Part shown: positions 15,893 through 22,775 of the stretch, one piece after another | How positions within the stretch are numbered: the stretch's first letter is position 1 | Layout of the letters: the number at the start of each line of letters is the position of its first letter | From: Citrobacter tructae | Lineage (GTDB): Bacteria > Pseudomonadota > Gammaproteobacteria > Enterobacterales > Enterobacteriaceae | Length of the DNA: 64,000 nucleotides | Assembly: GCF_004684345.1 (NCBI RefSeq) | Contig: NZ_CP038469.1 | Span: 4,402,001-4,466,000, forward strand | Direction: 5' to 3' | Made by a program: the position numbers and the translations under genes | Notes under the pieces: generated by a model | The model's input: the letters and a program-made list of their open reading frames with translations, nothing else | Told to the model about the DNA's origin: nothing | Databases searched by the model: none

Positions 15893-16606
15893 ATGAGTTT
15901 ACCTACCCAGGATAATAAGGTTGGGCCGGGGGCTTATTTTGCTCTGGCATTCGCCGCAGTATTTTTCTCTGGATTACTCGGCGGAAAAGAATGGTACGGC
16001 GTATTTGATTTCACCACACTGAACGGCGCTTTTGGCAAAGTCGTCAGTAAAGCGAGCCTTGAGGGCGATACGCTGACGACGGCGACCAGCGCGTTTCGTG
16101 GCACTGGCGGCCACGGTGCAATGGACGGCTTCCTCTTCGCTCTGGGGTTAATTCCTGCCGTCATGTTTGCATTGGGCATGATCAACGTGCTGGAACACTA
16201 CGGGGCTTTGCGCGCAGCTCGACGTCTGCTAACGCCGTTGCTGCGTCCGCTGATGGGGATCCCTGGAAATACCGGTCTGGCGCTGATTGGCAGCCTGCAG
16301 AGTACGGACGTTGGCGCATCGCTAACGCGTAACCTGGCTGATGAGGGTGAAATCACGGAAAACGAAAAAGATATTTTTGCCATGTTCCAGTTTTCCGCTG
16401 GCGCGATGATCACCAACTTCTTCTCCTCTGGTGCAATCCTGTTCACCCTGATGGCAGTAGATGGCACACCGGCTGTGCCCGCGTCCATTGGTGCGTGCAT
16501 TGCCGTGATGTTCATTATGAAAGTTGTTGGCGCCAACATGATGCGCTTGGTCCTCACATTCACCAATAAAAAAGCCGAATCAACTGTACCGGGAGAAGCA
16601 TCATGA
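15893..16606 (+). CDS. YjiH-family inner-membrane protein (nucleoside-recognition/Gate domain)
   Basis: A 237-residue polytopic protein related to E. coli YjiH and to the SpmA half of SpmA/SpmB. Hydrophobic helices occur near residues 15-33, 80-105 and through the C-terminal half (MITNFFSSGAILFTLMAVDG, IGACIAVMFIMKVVGANMM). The motif GNTGLALIGSLQSTDVGASL lies in the Gate domain. Start 15893 has AAGGA 8 bp upstream; the ATG at 15887 is too close to it. It overlaps the next gene by 4 bp (ATGA). Substrate is unknown. Confidence 0.8.
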   Translation: MSLPTQDNKVGPGAYFALAFAAVFFSGLLGGKEWYGVFDFTTLNGAFGKVVSKASLEGDTLTTATSAFRGTGGHGAMDGFLFALGLIPAVMFALGMINVLEHYGALRAARRLLTPLLRPLMGIPGNTGLALIGSLQSTDVGASLTRNLADEGEITENEKDIFAMFQFSAGAMITNFFSSGAILFTLMAVDGTPAVPASIGACIAVMFIMKVVGANMMRLVLTFTNKKAESTVPGEAS

Positions 16607-17067
16607 GTGCGCCAACCTCTAATCCTGTTATCACCGATGTGTTTGTAGAAGGGGCCCGTAAAGGCTGGAACATTGCGACGACCAGCACGCTGCCGAACGT
16701 AGTGATGGCCTTTATCATCATCAAAGCACTGGAGATTACCGGTGCGCTGAAAGGGCTTGGAATGGTGTTTGCACCGCTGATGGGGCTGTTTGGTCTGCCC
16801 GGCGAGGCTGCAGCGGTATTGATTGGCGGCTGGATGTCGATGGGCGGAGGGATCGGCGTTGCGATTGGCCTGTTTGATAAAGGGATCCTGACCGGTGAGC
16901 ATCTGGCTATTCTGGCCCCGGCAATTTATCTGATGGGCTCTCAGGTGCAGTATTTGGGGCGTATTCTTGGCGTTATTGGCACCAGCGCTAAACGTATTCC
17001 CCTGATGATTGTTATCTCCGTTCTGAACGCTTTTTTAGCGATGCTGCTGATGCGCATTATTCTCTGA
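16603..17067 (+). CDS. YjiG-family inner-membrane protein (nucleoside-recognition/Gate domain)
   Basis: 154 residues, very like E. coli YjiG in length and pattern: DVFVEGARKGWNIATTSTLP, NVVMAFIIIKALEITG, GLPGEAAAVLIGGWMSMGGG, AIYLMGSQVQYLGR. It is the second half of the YjiH/YjiG (SpmA/SpmB-like) pair, here as coupled genes. In E. coli yjiG and yjiH sit beside iadA, an isoaspartyl dipeptidase; here the pair is beside another peptidase. This recurrent pairing suggests passage of a peptide-like compound, which is inference. Confidence 0.82.
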   Translation: MSAPTSNPVITDVFVEGARKGWNIATTSTLPNVVMAFIIIKALEITGALKGLGMVFAPLMGLFGLPGEAAAVLIGGWMSMGGGIGVAIGLFDKGILTGEHLAILAPAIYLMGSQVQYLGRILGVIGTSAKRIPLMIVISVLNAFLAMLLMRIIL

Positions 17068-17079
17068 TAAGGAATGACC

Positions 17080-18192
17080 ATGGATTTGGAAAAGTATATT
17101 GATGAACTGCAAACACTGGTCAACGTCGACTGCGGCACGCAAACGGTAGCAGGCGTAGCTCAGGTCGCTGCGGTGATGCGCGAGCTTTGGCCGCAGGAAG
17201 GCTGGAATACGGAGCAGATTGATTTAGGCAGTGCGGTTGGTCCGGCGCTACTGGCGACCAATAAGCCTTACGCAACGCAATACGATGTCCTGCTGATTGG
17301 TCACCTGGACACTGTTTTTCCTGCGGGAACTGTAGCTGAACGCCCGATGAGTCGTGATGAAAGCCGTCTATATGGGCCCGGTGTTTCCGACATGAAAAGC
17401 GGTTTGTTGAACATTGTCTGGGCTATGCGCACATTGCCTGCGGAGCATCTGGAACGTTTATCAATCGCTGTGGCAATGAACCCGGATGAAGAGACTGGCA
17501 GCGTTCACTCCAGTGAGTGGATTGGTGAACTGGCGAAGCGCGCGCGCTGCGTGCTGGTCTGCGAAGCCGCCCGGGCAGACGGTTCGTTGGTAAAAGCGCG
17601 GAAAGGGGTTGGTGGGTATCAACTGACGTTTGACGGTGTAGCGGCACATGCCGGAAATGAGCCGGAAAAAGGACGTTCTGTGATCACCGCTTTTGCCAAC
17701 AGTGTATTAGCGATTAACGCGTTGACCGACACGGCGCGTGGGACCACGTTTAACGTGGGCGTCGTACAAGGTGGAAGTGCGGCGAACGTGGTGGCGGCGA
17801 AACTACACGCGGAACTGGATGTACGCTTCTGGGAAAATGAAGAGTATGACCGTGTTCATCAGGCGCTGCAGTCGCTCTGCCAGCAAGGTTTTCTTGATGG
17901 CGTGACCACCACGCTCACCCGGGTAAGCCATAAGCCCGCAATGGCGGCGAGCGAAGAGACTCAACGACTGATGGCACTGGTTGAACGGGCCGGTCAGGAA
18001 GAGGGGATCGCCGTGACATGGCTGGCCGTTGGTGGTGGCAGCGACGCCAACCTCACGGCTGCGCTAGGTATTCCGACACTGGACGGATTGGGGCCGATCG
18101 GCGCAGGTTTTCACGGCGTTGATGAGTGGCTGGATATTGCCTCAATTGAGCCGCGGATCCGTTTATTAAAACGTATTATTATGATGCTGTAA
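17080..18192 (+). CDS. M20 family metallopeptidase, glutamate carboxypeptidase-like
   Basis: Cytoplasmic zinc peptidase of 370 residues with no signal peptide. Metal-site motifs are in order: IGHLDTVFP near residue 80, GPGVSDMKSG near 105 (Asp), NPDEETGS near 140 (Glu-Glu), CEAARADGS near 165, and a late GAGFHGVDEW His near 350. The dimerisation domain (GGYQLTFDGVAAHAGNEPEK) fits carboxypeptidase G2-like members, which remove C-terminal Glu from peptides or folate-like substrates. Start 17080 is used because TAAGGA lies 7 bp upstream. It closes the operon with the YjiH/YjiG pair. Confidence 0.85.
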   Translation: MDLEKYIDELQTLVNVDCGTQTVAGVAQVAAVMRELWPQEGWNTEQIDLGSAVGPALLATNKPYATQYDVLLIGHLDTVFPAGTVAERPMSRDESRLYGPGVSDMKSGLLNIVWAMRTLPAEHLERLSIAVAMNPDEETGSVHSSEWIGELAKRARCVLVCEAARADGSLVKARKGVGGYQLTFDGVAAHAGNEPEKGRSVITAFANSVLAINALTDTARGTTFNVGVVQGGSAANVVAAKLHAELDVRFWENEEYDRVHQALQSLCQQGFLDGVTTTLTRVSHKPAMAASEETQRLMALVERAGQEEGIAVTWLAVGGGSDANLTAALGIPTLDGLGPIGAGFHGVDEWLDIASIEPRIRLLKRIIMML

Positions 18193-18201
18193 TCTGCCGA
18201 T

Positions 18202-18229
18202 AATATAGCCTCCAGTCGGAGGCTATATT
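18202..18229 (+). terminator. Bidirectional terminator between the M20 gene and sitD
   Basis: Near-perfect hairpin AATATAGCCTCC/GGAGGCTATATT with A and T tracts at the two ends, between the convergent peptidase and sit genes. Confidence 0.85.
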
Positions 18230-18269
18230 TGTATCAAATAATATTAGCCGGCATATTGTTAAATATTAT

Positions 18270-19121
18270 TTATATATCATGTGACTGAAGTTGGTTCTCT
18301 AAACGGCGATCGCGCAGGGTGGAATAAATAAAAGCAATAACAAACAGTAGGGAGAATAAGACGACGATGGTGGGAGCCGGTGCGCTGTCGATGAAAAATG
18401 ACAAGTATACGCCCATAAATGACGTCACTATCGAGATGACGACGGCCAGTAACAGAGCGCGGGAAAATTGGCGTGTGATTAAAATAGCAATGGCGCCCGG
18501 CGCAATTAACAGCGAGATCGACAGAATAATGCCCACCGACTTCAGCGTGGCGACGATGGTGAGCGCAATCATACACAGCAGACCATAATGCAGCAGCGAG
18601 GTATTCAGTCCACTGGCTTTAGCCTGGTGCGGATCGAAGGCGTGCAGCAGCAGATCTTTCCATTTTAAGCCGATGATAAGCGCGATCCCCAGCGCAATGG
18701 TCGCCGTTTGCGCGATATCACCCAGCGATACGCCCAGCATGTCGCCGAACAGAATATGATCCAGATGAATTTCAGACTGGATTGAGACGTACAGCACCAG
18801 CCCGGCACCAAACATCCCGGAGAAGACAATCCCCATTAGCGTGTCGCGTTTGATGCGGCTGTTATCGTCGAGATAGCCGGTCGCCACCGCACAGAACAGC
18901 CCGGCGATAAACGCGCCTATCGCAAGCGGAATACCCGCGATGTAAGCCAACACGATCCCTGGAAACACCGCGTGGCTCATAGCATCACCCATCAGCGCCC
19001 AGCCTTTCAGCACTAAAAATACCGACAGCAGCGCGCAGGGCACGGCGACGATCACGGAGATGGTCAGCGCGTTTACCATAAAGCTGAACTGGAAGGGTTC
19101 CAGTAGGAGGGTTAAGAACAT
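18270..19121 (-). CDS. sitD: Manganese/iron ABC transporter permease SitD
   Basis: ABC-3 family integral membrane permease of 283 residues with about eight hydrophobic helices, including the family block LKGWALMGDAMSHAVFPGIV near residue 45 and GDMLGVSLGDI. Last gene of sitABCD; its start overlaps the sitC stop by 10 bp. With SitC it forms the heterodimeric channel for Mn(II) and Fe(II) delivered by SitA. Confidence 0.95.
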   Translation of the reverse strand: MFLTLLLEPFQFSFMVNALTISVIVAVPCALLSVFLVLKGWALMGDAMSHAVFPGIVLAYIAGIPLAIGAFIAGLFCAVATGYLDDNSRIKRDTLMGIVFSGMFGAGLVLYVSIQSEIHLDHILFGDMLGVSLGDIAQTATIALGIALIIGLKWKDLLLHAFDPHQAKASGLNTSLLHYGLLCMIALTIVATLKSVGIILSISLLIAPGAIAILITRQFSRALLLAVVISIVTSFMGVYLSFFIDSAPAPTIVVLFSLLFVIAFIYSTLRDRRLENQLQSHDI

Positions 19122-19975
19122 GCTGACTCCTTATTCACCTGGCGGGCGCGGCGACGGTTGGCTAACAGGCCGTGTTTTGGCGCGAAGACAAACGCCAGCA
19201 GAAACATTAGCGTTTGCAGGACGACAATAATTCCGCCGGTTGCGCCGTCCAGCCAGTAGCTCAGCCAGGCGCCAAAAAAGCTGGTCAGGCTACCGATGGC
19301 GACGGCGATAGTGAGCAAACGGGGAAAGCGATCCGTCAACAGCCAGGCAGTTGCCCCGGGCGTTACCACCAGGCAAATCACCAGAAATGCGCCGACGGTT
19401 TGCAGCGCTGCAACCGTGGAAACCGAGAGCAGCGTAAAAAATAACAGCTTCAGGCGTCCCGGATTCAGCCCGATAGATCGCGCGTGGTTTTCGTCGAAAA
19501 AAACCACCATCAAGTCTTTCCATTTCAACAGCAAAATAGTCAGTGAAATAATGCCGATAATGGCCAGTTGCACAATATCTTCCGGTGCGATCGCCAGCAC
19601 GTTACCGAGAATAATGGTCTGAATGTTTACCGACATCGGATTGAGCGACACCATAAACAGTCCGATACCAAAGAAAGAGGAAAAAATCAGCCCAATGATC
19701 GCATCTTCCTTCAGGCGTGAACGCTGATTAAGAAACAGCATACTACCCGCTGCCAGCCCGCCGGAAAGAAAGGCGCCAAGTGCGAAGGGAAGCCCTAGCA
19801 TATAAGCTCCGGCAACGCCCGGTACGATCGAGTGCGATAGCGCATCGCCAATTAGCGACCAACCTTTGAGCATTAAATAGCAGGAGAGGAACGCACACAG
19901 GCCGCCGACCATCGCCGACACCCACATGGCGTTGAGCATGTACTGGTAACCAAACGGTTCTGTCAGCCAGTTCAT
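19112..19975 (-). CDS. sitC: Manganese/iron ABC transporter permease SitC
   Basis: ABC-3 permease of 287 residues, paralogous to SitD. The shared block LKGWSLIGDALSHSIVPGVA is at about residues 37-56. About eight membrane helices. The start lies 2 bp after the sitB stop. Identity rests on family pattern and operon order. Confidence 0.95.
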   Translation of the reverse strand: MNWLTEPFGYQYMLNAMWVSAMVGGLCAFLSCYLMLKGWSLIGDALSHSIVPGVAGAYMLGLPFALGAFLSGGLAAGSMLFLNQRSRLKEDAIIGLIFSSFFGIGLFMVSLNPMSVNIQTIILGNVLAIAPEDIVQLAIIGIISLTILLLKWKDLMVVFFDENHARSIGLNPGRLKLLFFTLLSVSTVAALQTVGAFLVICLVVTPGATAWLLTDRFPRLLTIAVAIGSLTSFFGAWLSYWLDGATGGIIVVLQTLMFLLAFVFAPKHGLLANRRRARQVNKESACS

Positions 19976-19977
19976 GG

Positions 19978-20793
19978 TTATTCCCCCTCGTTGAGCGTGT
20001 GTCGTGAAATAAACGGCCGTTCATCATCGGTAATCACATGCTGCTCGCCGCCACTCAGCTTCACATGACGCAGGACGCCACTGAACGCCAGTTCAAGATT
20101 TTCGGTGGTAAAGGTTGTGTCGGTCGGGCCGCTCGCCAGCACTGTGCCTTTAATCATTACCGTGTAATCACAAAACTCGGTCACCGAGCCCAGATTATGG
20201 GTAGAGACCAGCATCGTTCGCCCCTCATCGCGGAGTTCGCGCAGCAGGTCGATGATGCGGGCCTCGGTTTTCACGTCCACGCCGGTGAAGGGTTCATCCA
20301 GCAAAATAACCTGTCCGTCCTGAGCGATGGCGCGTGCCAGGAAAACGCGCTTTTTCTGCCCGCCAGAGAGTTCACCGATCTGGCGATGGCGATAGTCCAG
20401 CATATCGACCCGCGCCAGCGCCGCATTCACGCATTCGTGATCGCGCGCCTTTGGCCGACGCAGCCAGCCCATATGGCCGAAGCGTCCCATCATCACCACA
20501 TCTTCCACCAGCACCGGAAACGACCAGTCCACCTCTTCCGACTGGGGAACGTAGGAAATCAGATTCTGTTTTAGCGCGTTGCTGACCGGCTTCGACAGGA
20601 TTGATATTTCGCCCTGCGCCAGGCGGACAAATCCCATCAGTGCTTTAAACAGCGTTGATTTCCCGGAGCCGTTGACGCCGACCAGCGCGGCAATTGAGCC
20701 GCCCGGAACCTGAAAGGTCGCATCGCGCAGCGCGGTGTGGCCGTTGCGATACGTCACCGTAACTTGATTTACGGTAATCGCAGATTGACTCAT
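19978..20793 (-). CDS. sitB: Manganese/iron ABC transporter ATP-binding protein SitB
   Basis: Cytoplasmic ABC ATPase of 271 residues. Walker A is GVNGSGKST near residues 38-46, the signature is LSGGQKKRV, Walker B is VILLDEPFTGVD, and the switch His is in STHNL. The start overlaps the sitA stop by 4 bp, indicating coupling. It powers SitCD. Confidence 0.96.
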   Translation of the reverse strand: MSQSAITVNQVTVTYRNGHTALRDATFQVPGGSIAALVGVNGSGKSTLFKALMGFVRLAQGEISILSKPVSNALKQNLISYVPQSEEVDWSFPVLVEDVVMMGRFGHMGWLRRPKARDHECVNAALARVDMLDYRHRQIGELSGGQKKRVFLARAIAQDGQVILLDEPFTGVDVKTEARIIDLLRELRDEGRTMLVSTHNLGSVTEFCDYTVMIKGTVLASGPTDTTFTTENLELAFSGVLRHVKLSGGEQHVITDDERPFISRHTLNEGE

Positions 20794-21707
20794 TTTTGGC
20801 TCCTTAACCCGTCGTTAATGCCGCTGACGATGGTTTCCGTCGTCACACGTAGCAAATCCAGGTAGGTCGGTACCGGACCGTCGGCGGCGCTCAGTGAATC
20901 GACATACAACACGCCGCCATAATGCGCACCAGACTCACGTGCCACCTGACGTGCAGGCTTATCGGACACGGTGCTTTCGCTAAATACTGCCGGGATTTGA
21001 TGCGCTCTTATCGCATCGATTACTTTGCGTACCTGTTTTGGCGTGCCTTGCTGATCGGCGTTGATCGGCCACAGATACAGCTCTTTCAGGTCGTTATCGC
21101 GTGCCAGATAGGAGAATGCGCCTTCACTGGTGACCAGCCAGCGTTTATCAGCCGGGATTTTTGCCAGCGCCGCATGAAGGGGATCGAGCGTCTGACGAAT
21201 TTTCGTTTTATAGCTCTCGGCATTTTTCTGATAGGTGGCAGCGTTGTCCGGATCGTACTTCACGAGCGCATCGCGGATGTTATCGACGTAGATAAGCGCA
21301 TTCTCGGCCGACATCCAGGCATGTGGGTTGGGTTTGCCGTTGTAGGGACCTTCGCTGATACCCATCGGCTTCACGCCGTTTGAGACCATTACCTCCGGCA
21401 CGCCCGATAAATGCTGATAAAAGCGGGCAAACCACAGCTCCAGATTGAGGCCGTTGGAGAGGATCAACTGCGCGCCCTGCGCACGTTTAATATCCCCTGG
21501 AGTGGGTTGATATTCGTGAATTTCTGCGCCGGGTTTGGTAATTGAGCTGACCTCTGCCGCGTCGCCCGCCACGTTGCTCGCCATATCGGCAATCACCGTA
21601 AAGGTGGTTACTACCTTAAATTTTTCTTTCGCCAAGGCAGGAGACAGCGTCAGCGCCGTGATTACGCTGGCAAGGAGAAACGATTTCAGACGGGGCAGAT
21701 GCGGCAT
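20790..21707 (-). CDS. sitA: Manganese/iron-binding periplasmic protein SitA
   Basis: Cluster 9 (metal) substrate-binding protein of 305 residues, exported by a signal peptide ending ALA|KEKFKV. Metal ligands of the family are visible in EIHEYQPTPGD (His), NPHAWMS (His), a Glu near TSEGAFSYLA and the late ESTVSDKP region. Start 21707 is preferred over an upstream GTG because GAGGGAT is correctly spaced before it. First gene of sitABCD; transcription begins in the region with MntR- and Fur-like sites. Confidence 0.96.
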   Translation of the reverse strand: MPHLPRLKSFLLASVITALTLSPALAKEKFKVVTTFTVIADMASNVAGDAAEVSSITKPGAEIHEYQPTPGDIKRAQGAQLILSNGLNLELWFARFYQHLSGVPEVMVSNGVKPMGISEGPYNGKPNPHAWMSAENALIYVDNIRDALVKYDPDNAATYQKNAESYKTKIRQTLDPLHAALAKIPADKRWLVTSEGAFSYLARDNDLKELYLWPINADQQGTPKQVRKVIDAIRAHQIPAVFSESTVSDKPARQVARESGAHYGGVLYVDSLSAADGPVPTYLDLLRVTTETIVSGINDGLRSQK

Positions 21708-21742
21708 AGTATCCCTCACAAGAAAGTGGTTAATTTATCGTC

Positions 21743-21764
21743 GAATATAGCCTTTGCTATGTTT
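21743..21764 (-). promoter_or_regulatory. MntR box of the sit operon
   Basis: ATATAGCCTTTGCTATGTTT is an inverted repeat (ATAGC/GCTAT with a 4-bp centre) close to the enterobacterial MntR operator known from mntH and sitA promoters. It sits about 40 bp upstream of the sitA start and would give manganese-dependent repression. Confidence 0.75.
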
Positions 21765-21782
21765 TATAGCACAAGGCATGAC

Positions 21783-21805
21783 AAATGAAAATAATTCTTA
21801 TTTGC
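21783..21805 (-). promoter_or_regulatory. Probable Fur box of the sit operon
   Basis: AATGAAAATAATTCTTATTT fits overlapping NATWAT hexamers of the Fur consensus (GATAATGATAATCATTATC), about 20 bp upstream of the MntR site. Dual MntR/Fur control is established for sitABCD in Salmonella. Confidence 0.6.
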
Positions 21806-21856
21806 GTAGGGTGCTAAGGGATGTATCACCTTCAGGTAATAGTCCTGCGAATTTTT

Positions 21857-21879
21857 AAAGTGTATTATTTATGCAACTT
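21857..21879 (+). promoter_or_regulatory. Candidate NsrR site upstream of ygbA
   Basis: The palindromic stretch has half-sites AAAGTGTATT and TATGCAACTT, about 16 of 22 positions matching the NsrR consensus of two AAGATGCATT-type arms. ygbA is a known NsrR target in E. coli. The site ends 15 bp before the start codon, which fits repression. Confidence 0.5.
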
Positions 21880-21894
21880 AATTATGGAGGCATC

Positions 21895-22239
21895 ATGTCC
21901 GGCAAACGTATTGCGCGTGAGAAAATGACAATCCAGAAAATGATCTCGCTTTATGAGAGCCAGTGTCCGCAGGCAACGGATGAGCCGGGGCATTACGATG
22001 CGCTGTTTGCCTATGCGCAAAAGCGTCTGGATAAGTGCGTATTTGGTGAGGAAAAACCGGCCTGCAAGCAGTGTCCGGTACACTGTTATCAACCTGCAAA
22101 ACGCGAAGAGATGAAGCAGATTATGCGCTGGGCAGGGCCGAGAATGCTTTGGCGTCATCCGATCCTGACCGTGCGTCACCTTCTGGATGACAAACGTCCG
22201 GTCCCGGAACTGCCCGAGAAATATCAGCGTAAGAAGTAG
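21895..22239 (+). CDS. ygbA: YgbA family protein, nitric-oxide-induced
   Basis: 114-residue cytoplasmic protein with four regularly spaced cysteines (CVFGEEKPACKQCPVHCYQP at about residues 49-68) that could bind an Fe-S cluster or zinc. In E. coli ygbA is repressed by NsrR and induced by nitric oxide; its biochemical role is not firmly known to me. Start 21895 is set by GGAGG 6 bp upstream; an upstream in-frame ATG at 21871 lies inside the candidate NsrR site. Confidence 0.9.
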   Translation: MSGKRIAREKMTIQKMISLYESQCPQATDEPGHYDALFAYAQKRLDKCVFGEEKPACKQCPVHCYQPAKREEMKQIMRWAGPRMLWRHPILTVRHLLDDKRPVPELPEKYQRKK

Positions 22240-22271
22240 ATTTTTATGTCGGATGGCGGCAGTGATATAGA

Positions 22272-22295
22272 CCCGATAGGCAAAGCGCTATCGGG
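22272..22295 (+). terminator. Hairpin between ygbA and the molbindin gene
   Basis: Stem CCCGATAG/CTATCGGG between the convergent genes. No long T run on either side, so it may be a REP-like boundary rather than an intrinsic terminator. Confidence 0.5.
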
Positions 22296-22302
22296 CAATA
22301 AA

Positions 22303-22731
22303 TTACGCTTTAGTGGCAATCAGAATAGCGGAGGCCTTGATCAGCGCAATGACGCGGCTTCCCTGGCTCAGTTTCATCTCTTGCTGACTTTCATTGGTGA
22401 CTACGGCAACAATGTCAAAACCGGCGTCAGTTTTGATGTGTACCGTGGCGTTAACTGCGCCTTCGGTAACCTGAGAAACGCTACCGGCAAACTGGTTGCG
22501 GGCGGAGAACTTTAAACCACAGTCTTCTGTCGCCAGCGTTACCCACGGTGCTTTGATCAGGGCAATGGCTTCTTTTCCTTTCGCTAAACCCAGTGCCTGC
22601 TGGCTGCTATGAGTCACAATCGCGACCAGTTTCGCGCCGCCAGCCAGCGTCAGTTCAACTTCATCATTCACTGCGCCTGTTGCAACCGCACTCACGGTGC
22701 CGGTTAATTGATTACGTGCTGATACCGCCAT
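22303..22731 (-). CDS. Molbindin-type protein with two Mop/TOBE domains
   Basis: 142 residues made of two similar halves, MAVSARNQLTGTVSAVATGA and KFSARNQFAGSVSQVTEGAV, each a roughly 68-residue Mop fold ending with IALIKA. Tandem Mop domains bind molybdate or tungstate oligomerically in the cytoplasm (ModG-type molbindins). Start 22731 has AAAGGAGG ideally placed. It lies 44 bp after fhlA on the same strand. Formate dehydrogenase-H of the FHL complex needs molybdenum and ModE-molybdate acts on the same regulon, so the position may be functional. I do not recall this gene in this position in E. coli K-12. Confidence 0.85.
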   Translation of the reverse strand: MAVSARNQLTGTVSAVATGAVNDEVELTLAGGAKLVAIVTHSSQQALGLAKGKEAIALIKAPWVTLATEDCGLKFSARNQFAGSVSQVTEGAVNATVHIKTDAGFDIVAVVTNESQQEMKLSQGSRVIALIKASAILIATKA

Positions 22732-22775
22732 GCTGCCTCCTTTCGTTGAGATATCACCCAGTATAGCCACAATGG

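Noticed and set aside
22246..22515. Plus-strand 89-codon frame
   Set aside because: Antisense to the molbindin gene and overlapping the ygbA terminator region.
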